64,000 nucleotides of DNA from Isoetes taiwanensis (GCA_021234155.1 JAJEKV010000004.1:15743059-15807058); one strand, 5' to 3'. Counted from the stretch's first letter, positions 36,188-47,400 are shown. Numbers and translations are program-made. Notes: generated by a model not told the origin, from the letters alone.

Positions 36188-36361
36188 ACACCTTTGGAAA
36201 GCTCACTGCACAGGCTTTCCAACGCACCAAGAATCGCAGGAAACGGACACCCGAGGAGGGAGACATCTCAGACTGAACCAGTGCCAAAACCCTAGCCTGT
36301 GGGCTGCGCCATCCTCCTTCTCAATATTCCACATCAAGCATCTTTTGGAAACTGGTCTATG

Positions 36362-37862
36362 TTTTTGTCCATGCCTTGCTATAAAGCCCATTTATGGTCC
36401 TAATAAGTTTGACTACAAAGCATTTGGAGGTCTTAACTTATTGTTTTCTGGTTTTAGTTTAATTTCATGTCTATATGAGTAATTTGTGGGTCAGCTAGTT
36501 TTGTCACTCCATGGACAAAGGTTCAAAGCTGGTTTGTACCATTTGAAGTTTTTGCCGCAATATATATGCCTTATAAGGGCCTTTGAGAGCTATGTCTAAT
36601 CCTGTTCATTTAATATACTTTTCATATCCACTCATTTCAATTAGTGGCATCACTTACAGTCATGACTTGCCAATCTTGGTGCAGCAGTTAGCCTAGTGCC
36701 TTGTGAGCATAGTCATGACTTGCCAACTTGGTGCAACAGTTAGCCTACTTCCTTGTGAGCTTGCTCATAACATTGTTCGTTTTAGACCTTCTAGAGTAGT
36801 TTGAAGCCCGTTGCTTATTTTCTATAGTAGTAAATGCATGCTTTTTTCGTAATTCATTTTCCATGTTTTTGGATATCTATATTCAACGGTCACTTTGTTA
36901 TACATGTGGCATGTGGTTTCTTGGTTCTATGAGATGTATATTAGGACATCGATATTTGGTTTGTTGAAGTAAAAGCAACTAACAATTTGTTGTTAGTTTA
37001 GTCTCAATGATTTGCTTAGACTTGTGATCATTTATGAACATTCTCTCACTATAGTATGTTTTCCCTGTTGCCTTGGTTCTATAAAATTCTGGATAATCCA
37101 TTTCTCCATACAACATATTATTCCTTTGCTCAATCGTTTCTCCTCCATGCGTTGCCTTGCCTTCTAATAGAAGCCACAATATGCCCAAAGAAATTGAAGG
37201 GCAGGTCTATCAAATCATCGATCTACCAACAAAGCTTCTTAATATTGTTATCCACATCATTCTAAAGCTGGATTCTACAAGCTTTGGGAATATTTAACCT
37301 TAAAAAAAGCATAGATTCAGACTCTACAAGGTCCATGTAGGTCATGAAGAAAACGGTGTTTATGCACTTGCTAACAATGAGCAACTCGTCTGAGATGTGT
37401 AGCAAGCCGAAACATTGTTGTAAAACTATTATCTCTCCCGCTTTGCAAGGCCACGTGAGTTAGAGCTTTGTTCTCTGTCATTTTAGATGTTCTGTACAAC
37501 AATGAAGTGTAGTGATGTTTGTGAGCTTTAACAAAATATAAAAACCATAGCAAAAACTGGCCATGTTTCAAGTGCTTCGGCTCCTCCTAGCAAATGATCT
37601 GGTCATTCTACCTCCCTTAGATCCTGACCACTCATCTAAAAAACCCACTTCTAGATAGCAATGGAAGTTGCAATGTACAAATAAAATTCTTGGCCCTCTG
37701 TAACGGAGATATCAAATTAGACTAAAATCAACTAGCTTTTACCCCGTGATGCCTGTATTTGCTTCCTTTTACCACCACCATCATTGTTCTGGATAATCCT
37801 GTTGTGTCATGACTGCATAAGACTACATTCTTCATAAGATTGAATTTGTCTTCAATACGCAA
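36362..37862. other. Intergenic stretch with a tandem duplication
   Basis: About 36659-36713 and 36714-36768 are a 55-bp duplication (GTCATGACTTGCCAA and TTGGTGCAGCAGTTAGCC). There is no recognisable gene. The sequence is AT-rich and probably intergenic or intronic DNA that received the LINE. Confidence 0.5.
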
Positions 37863-39825
37863 TTTTTTTTTTATTTTTTTATTTTTTTTTTTGAAGGACA
37901 ACAATCTATTATCAAGGAAAATCAAGATACATACAAGGGATCTGTGACATGGGACTCAAAACCTAGAGAACGAAATAATCCTAAGCAAAACCACCCATAC
38001 ACAGAATTTAATCATACTCCTTATGCCACCTTTGAGGCGTTTAATGGCCTCATCACAATCATCATGTTCTGCCTCATCGAAATGATCATCAATAGACATC
38101 AAATTATCATGCCACTAAATAGTACGAGGTAGGATAGCCTCATGAGATGACGCAACAGACTTCTTCCTCGCTGCCTTCTTCCAATTGGCCTGTTGCCATG
38201 ACTCTTTAGTGCACTGAAGATTAGGACCATCAGCCATAACAACCTCAGAAGCATGAGAGGCAGAAGCGACAATGTGGAGAGTAGTAGGAGCTAAAGCTGC
38301 AGCTAATGGTGCTAAGGATGACATCACCGGAACTGTATGTAGAGCATCTTCCATAGCTGAGGAATGCAGAGCAACCGGCAAAGGTTGATCGTGAATAGAT
38401 GAAGAAATAACAATGGGAGCTTGAACCTAGGAAGAATGTTGAACAAATGCATGAGATGCACGAGTACCTCGACGAAAGCTAACAAAAGCCTCCTTATCAG
38501 GAAACAGACGGGCTAATTCTGGACCATTCAGAAGCTTAAGATCCAGCCTTTTATACCAAGGCTCGCTCTTCACAACTATACAATCTGGTAAAGGCGAGTA
38601 CACTGGCATAGAAACACAAATTCTTGGACCATTCATGATGGAGTGTGAGATATGAGCCCCAAGTCCTGTTACAATTGCAACTAGAAATTGATGAGCCATT
38701 AGATCAGGAGGAAAATTAGGTAATGAGACAAGGCATCTTTAATGCACGAACCATATTTGGTGTAAAGCCAGGAGAATAATACTGGTACATTATATATTCT
38801 CCACCAAGTGGATCAATCCCTCTTGATACCAAAGAGTCCACTACATCACTACTTTCAAACATAATAAGAACAAAGTTTTTTGCTAGCAATTTGATGGACT
38901 GAAAAGGAGTAAATTGAAGGTGTCTCAAAAGCCGAGATAACCAAACACGGAACCGAGAAAAATCTAAATAGGCACCAGTAAAATACCCAAGAATTACATA
39001 GGAAGATAAGTTCTCAGCACACTTAATATGAGCTTGATGGTCCACCTCAACCACAGGAATACCAGAAGCTTGAACCACACTCTCACAGTCAGACTGGTAA
39101 AATATGTCATCTTAAAGCAATTGTTGTTGAAGCTGAATTTGTCGGGCTTTCAATGTGCCCAAGATCGCCGACAACTCCTCCTTACTCCCTTCAGACAATA
39201 CCTGTAAATTAGTTGCTACCCTTGCCTTACTAGATGTATTAGATATATCCTTACAAAGCCAATCACTAAATCTTTGATATAGAACTTTTGTAGCAGAATC
39301 AGATGACTTCCAAGCACTATCATTTGCCCGAGCTGAGGAACTACATTAGGACCGGAATCTGTACCTGTTTGATGCAAATTCCCATTAATTTCCGCTCCCT
39401 TATTCCCAGCGTCTTGCAAGGGAGGAAAATTTCTTTCTTCAAGAACCACTGGAGTAGCCACCACCGAAGGCAAAGAACTTCCAACTGGATTATTTACCTC
39501 TTTTTGCGCAGCAACTGGGGATTCACATATCACCAAATTGGTGGTAGACTCACGCTGTTTTGCTGCCGCCTTGGGTGCTGGAGCAATATCTGTTTTTCCC
39601 ATCCCTGCTATAATTGGCCGAAATCAAACAGACCCAAATCTGGCCCCTAACCTGATAGCAAACCCTAACAAAACTGACGTTGACGGAGAGCTCTTGGCGC
39701 TTTCCAATGAACTAAAGATCATCAAAACAGAGACCAGATGCCCAAGTTACAAGGAAGACCGCCGACAGCCCTAATCGCCATCGTCACGAGCGACCATTCT
39801 CACGGTGGTGTGTCAGGAAGATTGA
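37863..39825 (-). mobile_element. ORF1-only LINE copy (no ORF2) with poly(A) tail
   Basis: On the minus strand the sequence runs from a 5' leader (about 39825-39603) through an ORF1 of the same family as the 30-36 kb LINE to an A-rich tail (T-rich on plus, 37863-37892). The 3' UTR ends ATAATAGATTGTTGTCCTTC. No endonuclease or RT sequence lies between ORF1 and the tail. The 5' boundary and target duplication are uncertain. Confidence 0.6.
38115..39602 (-). pseudogene. LINE ORF1 (DUF4283-like), frameshifted
   Basis: It starts MGKTDIAPAPKAAAKQRES. After frame changes it reads ASGIPVVEVDHQAHIKCAEN, VILGYFTGAYLDFSRFRVWL, FVLIMFESSDVVDSLVSRGI, NGPRICVSMPVYSPLPDCIV and KLLNGPELARLFPDKEAFVS. Each aligns to the ORF1 of the LINE at 34.6-36.2 kb (for example FTGQFLDL, NGPRICISLP, LLNGLELANMFPD). 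The C-terminal part is Ala-rich with a basic stretch (QQANWKKAARKK). Two frameshifts (between 39216 and 39078, and near 38,710) make it nonfunctional. Confidence 0.7.
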
Positions 39826-39965
39826 CACTTGATCTCTTGAATATTGACAAATTATTACACTATTAATACTTGAGAGACCTAGCATTTTGATCTTACCTAG
39901 CTCTAATTACTTAGTTTGTAAGTTGGAGAATGATCCTATGTAGAGGTAGAAGCTATGGTCGACTT

Positions 39966-40363
39966 TCAAAACTCAAGCTGGTTTGGTCGGAAGTAAGACC
40001 TAGATTTGTAGTAATGAAACATCGGTCTGAAGCCCCTCAAACGACTCATCAATGGTACGCATCTTACTAAATCTGCCATAATTATCCTCATTTTCATATG
40101 CAAATCCCCATCCATTGGTCGATATAAATGGAAGCTTTCCATGTATCCATTCTCCAATCTGTTGACTGAGTAATCTGCCATAGCGTTTGTGACAATATTT
40201 CCTCCAAATTCATGTTAAAGGAAATTTTAGCTCTTTGAGTTGATTCCATCCTTGATAAGGTTCAGATATATGTTTTGAAATCTGTGACACGATTTCCTTA
40301 AAACACCCTTAGATTGTATAAGATCTTATTATTTGTTGATGACCTTTATTTGATGCATGTAAA
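39966..40363 (-). pseudogene. Distal part of the TPR-SET pseudogene, left of the Copia
   Basis: Removing the Copia and one GTAAA copy joins the frame ending LLPLFYAFY on the right side to MHQIKVINK and a stop here. Further on, a HEFGGNIVTN segment (about 40,200-40,170) resembles the (N-x-FGG) stretch within SET proteins with TPRs, then the frame 40181-39966 stays open for 71 codons. The match is weak, so this may be decayed SET-domain sequence or unrelated DNA. Confidence 0.3.
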
Positions 40364-40915
40364 TGAAGAATTTGTACTTGAAGATTTGATATGAACTAGA
40401 TAGTAAATGTCAATCTATTCAAATAATAGGCCTATGCATTGTATCTTCATTCAATAATATAACTTCAATCAATACAAAACCTTAGACAATGCAATAAGAC
40501 TCAATGAATAATATTTCGATAGCTCGAGCCTGTTCCCCTTGAACAGCTTCCAATGAATACCGCTCCCTCGAACTTCTACTTTATTTATATTACATGGATC
40601 CGGCCGGTTCGGCCAGATCCGGCCGCTTTGTGCATAGCTGGGCAGATCTCCATGGTACCAGGTAGTTTCCACATTTGGTCGTGGATCTGCCTTCAAGTTA
40701 TTGGACCGAGAAAGTCCAACCTTAACCATTACACATTTATAGTGTAACCTTGCATTCATACAACATTGGACCATTGGACCATTGCATAAACATATGCATA
40801 TTAACTTATTTCACCACCGTATAGAACTTGTGGCTCAAACTTAAGCAACTGATCATAGATCTCCTTCTGCTATTTGTCTTCACTGGTATTAATGGAGTAG
40901 CATGAATATTCATCA
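40364..40915 (-). repeat. 3' LTR of the 40-kb Copia
   Basis: Same 552-bp sequence as the 5' LTR. Its first three bases (TGA) also supply the stop codon of the polyprotein. Confidence 0.95.
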
Positions 40916-43900
40916 TTCCCCTTTCATGCTAACTCCATCTCTCTGATTGCATTCTTGAATTCCCAGGCTACTCTTAAAATTCTGAAACTTAATTTCTGGC
41001 AGCCCTTTGGTCAAGACATCTGCAACCTGTTCATGTGTGGAAATGTATTCAACTGTCACTATACTTTTGGCAACCATTTCCCTAATGAAATGAACGTGCA
41101 ACTCAATGTGCTTAGTTCTTTGATGCAACACTGGATTTTTTGTGATTGCAATACAACTCATACTATCAGAGTATAAAATTGTAGGCAATTTCTGAAAAAC
41201 CTTGAGCTCATTTAGCAATCTTCTAACCCAAGCAATCTCCTTTGCAGCAAGAGTTGTGGCATTATACTCTGCTTCTGCTGTTGACATGGCAACACATGAC
41301 TGTTTCTTACTTTTCCAGGTTATTGCTGCTCCACCTAGCATTAAGCAAAATCCAGATGTAGACTTCCTTGTGTCAACATCACTACCCCAATCAGCATCTG
41401 CATATCCCTTAAGTGTTAGATCATCATTGCTAAATGTCAATCCCTGATCTTGAGTATATTTAAGATACCTCAAGACCCTTTTTGCAATAGTCCAGTGTTT
41501 CCTGCCAGGGTTATTACAAAACCTGCTCAGGAGATTAACTGTAAATGCTATTTATGGCCTCGTGCAATTAGCTATGTATAGTAGGCAACCAATAAGCTCC
41601 ATATAAGGTATTCTTTCCATTTCCATTTGCTCAAGATGAGTTTTAGGACTGTCATCACTAGATAATTTCAGCCCTTGAACAATAGAAGTCCTTGCAATGT
41701 TGCAGTCCAGCATGTTAAATCTTTTAAGCATGCTTGCTATGTTACTAGTTTGAGATATTTTCAGTAGTTTTTCTCCTTCATTCCTTGATATTTCCATGCC
41801 TAGAAATTTCCTGAGCCTTCCCAAATCAGTCATCTTAAATCTGTTGGTAAGTATCTGTTTGCAGTGATTTAATATTTCTATGTGACTTGGCACTAGAATG
41901 TTGTCATCAACATACAATGCCAATATACAAAACTGATTTCCTCTGTTGAGAATGTACAAGTTACCATCATTCAAAAACGTTGTGAAGCCTTGTTCTAAAA
42001 GATATGTATCTATGCATTGATACCACATTCTGGGAGACTATTTGAGGCCATACACAGCACGATTAAGTTTCCATACCATTCCTGCTTCAGAGACTTCAAA
42101 CCCTGGTGCTTGTTTCATGTAAACATCATCACTCAATTCTGCATTTAGAAAGGCAGTGCTCACGTCCATGTGATGCATGTCTAGATTATTGGCATTTGCA
42201 AAAGCCATGAGAATTCTAATACTTGTTAGCTTAATTATGGGAGAAAATGTTTCCTCATAATCTATCCCCTTTCTTTGTGTAAATCCCTGTGCTACCAGTC
42301 TTGCCTTAAATTTGTCTTCACCATTAATTCCTCTTTTGATTTTGAAAAGCCACTTGCTGCCTACTATATTTGTCTTTTCAGGTTGCTTAACAACATCATA
42401 TGTCTGAGTCCTTTTAAATGCTGAAAGCTCTTCCATCATTGCTTCTTTCCACTGATCTGCATACTCTGAGTTCATTGCTTCTTCATAGGACTGTGGTATG
42501 TCAGGGTCAAGAATTGCCATAATTTGAAAAATGTCTACATCTTCTTTATGTAATCTCTTGCTCCTGCCATGCTCCATTCTGCCATACATTTCAGGGTTCA
42601 TTTTCATTGCCTCCATTGTCTCCTTTAACTTTTCTGCTTCTGACTTTCTTTTCCTTATTTCTTGCTGATCTTGTACATTATTAGGAATGTCTTCTTGAGT
42701 CACTTGTGTGTCATCTTCCTTTTGAGTTTCTGACTCCATTTCTGCCTCAATCTCATCATGATCAGCATTTATTATCTCTGGGTTTTGCTGATTATTGTTT
42801 GCCTCATCATTTTCTTCATCAAAATTATTCAAGCTATCTGATTTTCCTAAATCATCACTTGAAGAATTGATATCTTTATTAAATGTACCCTGTTGCCTTC
42901 AATTTCTGATTTTATACACCATATGCTCATTGAATACCACATCCCTGCTGACAATGATTTGTCTGTTCTCAGGCTCATACATCCTATAGGCCTTTGATTG
43001 TTCATCATATCCTGCCAAGTAGCATTTAATAGCCCTGTTGTCTAGTTTTTTCCTTAGTTCCTTAGGAACATGAACATATCCTAGACAGCCATAAGTTTTG
43101 AACATTTCATAGGAAGGAATATTGCCACTCCACATTTCTTCAGGAGTTTTTCCTTGAATACTTGCAGATGGAAGCTTATTTTGCAAAAGCACTGCTGTTT
43201 TAACAGTTTCTTCCCATAAGAAATTAGGCATACCTGATTGCTTGAGCATGGATCGAACTGCATTGAGAATGGTCCTATTTTTCCTCTCTGCTATGCCATT
43301 TTGTTGAGGAGTGAACCTGCATGTCAATTGTCTTCTAATTCCATGTTCTCTGCAGTGATTGTTAAATTCCCCTGATAAAAACTCACCACCCCTGTCAGAT
43401 CTAACACATTTAATCTTTTTCCCAGTTTGTCTTTCAACTTCCTGTTCAAAGAGCTTGTAAGCTGAAAATGCTTGATCCTTATGTCTTAATAGATAACATT
43501 TGGTTTTTCTTGAATAATCATCTATGAAGGTGATGAAATATTTCTTTCCAGTCAACCCTGTGATGTTTATTGGGCCACACAGATCAGTATGTATTAATTC
43601 TAGGATATCTTTAGCCCTCTTGTTTGATTTGACAAATTTCAGCCTTGTGTGTTTTCCCAACATGCAACCTTCACACATGAACTCATCCTCCTTTTCTTCT
43701 TCAGCCAGAATCATTTTATGCTTGGCCATATATTTAAGATTGTTTATATTTGTATGCCCTAGTCTCTCATGCCATCTTCTTAATGTTACAACTGATACTG
43801 CATTAATTGAGTTAAGGCATTTTGCATCATTGAGAGTAAACAAATTTCCAACTCTTTTAGCCAAAAATTTCAATGTATTATCCAGATAGATCTTACACTG

Positions 43901-45247
43901 AGTTTTCTCAAAGCATACTTTATATCCAAGATCAACAAGTTGACTGATAGAAATCAGATTTCTAACAATAGAGGGAACACACAAGACATTCTTTAAATCT
44001 ACTTGCTTTCCAGTTAAATAAAAAATTTCTAAGATTCCAGCCACTTCCACCCTTTGCAGACTGCCATCTCCCATCTGAACATAGCTGGATCCTTTGATTA
44101 CTCTCTCTTTCAGAATTTTAGAATCCTTAATCACTGATCTTTCAGCTCCTGAATCTAGAATAAACATGTCAGATTTAGAATCTAGATCTGTTGATGATTT
44201 GCTAATGCTGGAATTCAGACATACCTCAATATTTTCGTCTTCTACCTCTTCTTCCTCAAGAGTGACAGATTTTGCCATATTTACTGCAGGGTTTCTTCCC
44301 CTGCCCCTTCCTCTAAAATTTAAAGCCCTTCCCCTTGAGAAGGCTCCTCTAAAATTATCAGATCCTCGACCTCTCCCTTTATTTAAATCTTTGGGGCTTG
44401 AGCAGTTTGCAGCCATGTGGCCAAAGCCATTGCAATTATAGCACTTGCTTTCTTGTGTGCCCTTAGGACAATTATTTTTTAAATGCCCATATTGATTGCA
44501 TGTGTAGCATGGTCCAATTCTGCTTTTATCATAATTCTTAGCTTTCCCCTTTCCAGCATAGAGAATTTCTGTGGTATCTACATTACCATTAGTTAATGAT
44601 TTCTGCTCCAGCTCTGTTTTTACCATCAGCTCAGCATGGTCTCTATTTCTTGCTACATTCCTCACTAAGGTAGATAAATTTTCAAAATTAGAGAATGCTC
44701 TTGCTATGGTCATTACCTGGTAATCTTGAGTAATGCTCGTGCCAGCTGCCTCCAAGTCTGCAACCAGATTATCTAGTTTCTAAAAAAACTCAGTAACATC
44801 ATCATTATCATGAAACTTTAGGTTTCTCAACTCCCTATCCAGAACATCCAGCTGGGAGGATGTTTTGTTTTCATACGTCTTTATCAAATAATGCCAAATG
44901 CCCCTTGGGCTCATTCCTCTGACCTTCAGTAGGATGCTAGATCCTAACTTAACAGTAATGATACTCTTTGCTTCAATAACTTTAGCAACAGCAGTAACAT
45001 CACTACTAGTTACCTCTTTGGAACCAGATGTTTCCTTTCCTTTTGAGCTTGAACTCTCAGCAACAACCTCATTCTTGCTGCTTGCTTCACTGTCTTGTTC
45101 CTTTCCTTCATTATTTCCATCGACATATATCCATAAACCTTCAACTTCCAGGATCTCTTTAATTTTTTCTTTCCATACTTGAAATCCCCCTGTACCTTTA
45201 AACACTTCAACAGCACTTAGTAGAGAAGCTCCTAATCTAGTTGTCAT
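40913..45247 (-). pseudogene. Copia gag-pol polyprotein with four in-frame stops
   Basis: One frame runs from ATG 45247 to TGA 40913. It is cut by TAG (44780-44782, after DDVTEFF), TGA (42899-42901, after VYKIRN), TAG (42038-42040, after AVYGLK, where Copia elements usually have Gln) and TAA (41552-41554, after NCTRP). Domains in order: gag with GGFQVWKEKIKEILE; two zinc knuckles CYTCNQYGHLKNNC and CYNCNGFGHMAANC (about 44,509-44,401); protease FILDSGAERSVI (about 44,155); integrase zinc site WHERLGH...CEGCMLGK; core LIHTDLCGPI, FIDDYSRKTK and NGIAERKN (about 43,600-43,200); RT KWLFKIKRG, QGFTQRKGIDYEETFSP, MDVSTAFLNAEL and YVDDNILV (about 42,400-41,850); RNase H GYADADWGSD, STAEAEY and DSMSCI (about 41,450-41,000). 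There are no frameshifts. Confidence 0.92.
40916..40924 (-). other. Polypurine tract
   Basis: AAAGGGGAA directly precedes the 3' LTR on the minus strand and primes plus-strand DNA. It also encodes the last residues (KGE) of the polyprotein. Confidence 0.85.
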
Positions 45248-45254
45248 TTTTCCT

Positions 45255-45266
45255 GCTCTGATACCA
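45255..45266 (-). other. Primer binding site, tRNA-iMet 3' end
   Basis: On the minus strand TGGTATCAGAGC lies two bases after the 5' LTR. It is complementary to the 3' end of plant initiator tRNA-Met, the usual primer of plant Copia elements. Confidence 0.9.
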
Positions 45267-45268
45267 AA

Positions 45269-45820
45269 TGAAGAATTTGTACTTGAAGATTTGATATGAA
45301 CTAGATAGTAAATGTCAATCTATTCAAATAATAGGCCTATGCATTGTATCTTCATTCAATAATATAACTTCAATCAATACAAAACCTTAGACAATGCAAT
45401 AAGACTCAATGAATAATATTTCGATAGCTCGAGCCTGTTCCCCTTGAACAGCTTCCAATGAATACCGCTCCCTCGAACTTCTACTTTATTTATATTACAT
45501 GGATCCGGCCGGTTCGGCCAGATCCGGCCGCTTTGTGCATAGCTGGGCAGATCTCCATGGTACCAGGTAGTTTCCACATTTGGTCGTGGATCTGCCTTCA
45601 AGTTATTGGACCGAGAAAGTCCAACCTTAACCATTACACATTTATAGTGTAACCTTGCATTCATACAACATTGGACCATTGGACCATTGCATAAACATAT
45701 GCATATTAACTTATTTCACCACCGTATAGAACTTGTGGCTCAAACTTAAGCAACTGATCATAGATCTCCTTCTGCTATTTGTCTTCACTGGTATTAATGG
45801 AGTAGCATGAATATTCATCA
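45269..45820 (-). repeat. 5' LTR of the 40-kb Copia
   Basis: On the minus strand it begins TGATGAATATTC and ends CAAATTCTTCA (TG...CA). It matches 40364-40915 base for base as far as I could check, including GGATCCGGCCGGTTCGGCC and the doubled TTGGACCA. Confidence 0.95.
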
Positions 45821-45825
45821 GTAAA

Positions 45826-46591
45826 ATGCATAGAAAAGTGGTAGCAAGCTTGCATTTGCAACAAATAAAGACTTTGGTGGAACATTTGATCTTCTTTTGG
45901 ATGCTGAGATTTCCAGACTGTTTATCTGATGGCGCGCCCTTGTAGAAGCCTTCACTTTCTCAAGCACCTTAACCATGGTATCTGCATACCTGGATTCTGT
46001 TATTGGCTTTACAAGAGCAAGTGCATTGCTTACCATGACCAAATCTCCAACCTTAATGTCCCTTGTTGCAAATAAACCTCTGCCCTTACCAGAACTGGTT
46101 TTCATCTCTACTGGACCTGAAAATTCTGCACATGCTGGGATGGAAGAACCCTCATCCATAAAACAATGGGACAGATCATGAGTACCTTCTTGGCTCTGCT
46201 CAAGGAATAATCTACTCTTTTGAATGGCAGAATTTAAATCTCTTGATGATTTTTGCAACTCCCAAGCCTGCTCCAAGAATACGCAGGCCAAATTGTATTG
46301 TTGAAGCTCATGTTGAGCTCTTCCCTTGCGAAACAAAGTCTTAACGTGCTGAGAATTAAGAGAAAGGGCTCTGTTGGAGTCTCTTAAGGCAGATTCAAAT
46401 TTGCCTTGCTGAAGGTATACTTCTGATCTATTGTTGTAAGCCAGGAGCAGAGCATTGTCATCCCCATTTAAGACAGCCTTGTTGATGCTCATTTTGTAGG
46501 GCTCTGCCGCAGCCTCATGTTTTCCTTGCGTAAAGAATGAGTTTCAATGCTCTCTGAGTTTAACAGAATCCATTAAAACTAGCTTCGCCAT
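45826..46591 (-). pseudogene. TPR-SET domain protein gene, 5' part, disrupted
   Basis: The frame starts MAKLVLMDSVKLREH at 46591 and hits TGA where the TPR motif usually has Gly (LREH-stop-NSFFTQGKHEAAAEPY). It then continues open for more than 220 codons. TPR units read LLAYNNRSEVYLQQGKFESA (near residues 40-60) and VKTLFRKGRAQHELQQYNLA (near 75-95). The start of a SET domain reads GKGRGLFATRDIKVGDLVMV. Proteins of this layout (SMYD/TTC-type) methylate lysines. The Copia insertion at 45,821 cuts the SET domain. The stop may predate the insertion, or the true start may be the internal ATG at 46492. Confidence 0.75.
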
Positions 46592-46852
46592 CTTTTCTTC
46601 TGAGAAACTAGAAATAATATGAATAGAAGCAGGGTTTTCAACTTATAAAACACGAATATCACCCCTATTAATGATCAAAGGCTCCTTGATTGCTACTCTA
46701 GCTCCCTTGACAAATTTGTGAATGCACAAATCAACACTAATATTGCAGATGCTTAGAAATATTGGAGTGCCTGCTTAGAAATATTGGAGTGCCTGATTCG
46801 TCCACAAACACCGAGACAATAACATTGAAGTAGAAGGGATCTTTTCGTGGAT

Positions 46853-47188
46853 CTACAACCAAAAACCCACGACCACACGACCTATGTGGGATATATTAAA
46901 TTCCATATCAAACAAATGAAGTGGGTTCAGTCCACAAAGAGCTGCTGATGGTCGGCAATGCTCGGAAGGCTCATCTACTGATCTAGGAAAGGGACCAACA
47001 GAGGAGGTATATCTCTTGTATGCTTCAAAGGCATTGGAAAATAACGTCATAGCCACAATCTGTGAAAAGCTCCAACCACCATTCAACCGCCAAACTCTCT
47101 GTTCTGTCCTACCTTGTCCAGATCCATATAATCCAAGACCCTGCCCCCCAAGAACGGTTGGAGGGCTTTGCCTCTTGGGGGTCGCCAT
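46853..47188 (-). CDS. Unrecognised ORF, 111 aa
   Basis: It opens MATPKRQSPPTVLGGQGLGL and contains WRLNGGWSFSQIVAMTLFSN then AFEAYKRYTSSVG, with balanced composition suggestive of real protein. It follows directly downstream of the dispersed repeat copy 2 on the same strand, so the repeat could hold its 5' UTR or promoter. No family recognised. The TPR-SET pseudogene lies next downstream. Confidence 0.35.
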   Translation of the reverse strand: MATPKRQSPPTVLGGQGLGLYGSGQGRTEQRVWRLNGGWSFSQIVAMTLFSNAFEAYKRYTSSVGPFPRSVDEPSEHCRPSAALCGLNPLHLFDMEFNISHIGRVVVGFWL

Positions 47189-47224
47189 AGCCAGATGCTC
47201 TGTCTGTATTGACAGTTATCCAGT

Positions 47225-47400
47225 TCAAACGTCAGCGGCCCACAACGCAGGTGACCACCAGTTTATAGGGAACAATAGGTTTGGAGCAGTCACCAGCATA
47301 TCCTAGGTATATTCCAGCATATACTTAGAATATGCCACAAACCCACATAAGCGAGGGTTTGCCCCCTGGGGGGCAACCCAAAAGGCAACCCAAAAATTGA
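47225..47400 (-). repeat. Dispersed repeat, copy 2 (inverted relative to 2.08-2.26 kb)
   Basis: On the minus strand it reads GGGTTGCC twice, GGGGGGCAACCC-type palindromes, TTATGTGGGTTTGTGG, TATGCTGGAATATAC and then ATGCTGGTGACTGCTCC, in the same order as copy 1 with about 75-80% visible identity. The match fades near GTAACTG/ATAACTG. Confidence 0.6.

Larger units (their letters stand above)
30612..36349 (-). mobile_element. Structurally full-length L1-type LINE, coding frames broken
   Basis: A 12-bp target duplication AACTGGTCTATG flanks it at 30600-30611 and 36350-36361. The poly(A) tail is the T run at about 30612-30636. Reading leftwards it has a 5' UTR, ORF1, an APE-type endonuclease, RT and a zf-RVT end. 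The 3' UTR motif (GTAATAAAGGTCCACGTTCAT-like) is shared with the LINE ending at 61.8 kb, so the two are one family. Several stops and frameshifts lie in ORF1 and in the RT, so this copy should not move by itself. It is the longest LINE in the window (5.7 kb). Confidence 0.92.
40364..45820 (-). mobile_element. Young Copia LTR retrotransposon
   Basis: It is flanked by the 5-bp duplication GTAAA (40359-40363 and 45821-45825). The LTRs (40364-40915 and 45269-45820) are both 552 bp and I found no difference between them by eye. The element lies on the minus strand, so the 5' LTR is the right one. It has a primer site, one long gag-pol frame and a purine tract, all in place. The polyprotein contains four in-frame stops. 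It inserted into the TPR-SET pseudogene sequence. Confidence 0.95.

Noticed and set aside
43524-43889. 121-codon plus-strand frame, hydrophobic
   Set aside because: Antisense of the integrase region of the 40-kb Copia.
40913-45247. Stops in the Copia frame as a sign of programmed RNA editing or cytosine deamination
   Set aside because: Every stop codon can derive from Gln or Arg codons by C-to-T, so the pattern is not informative. Only the AVYGLK site has an expected Gln. Kept only as a weak alternative.
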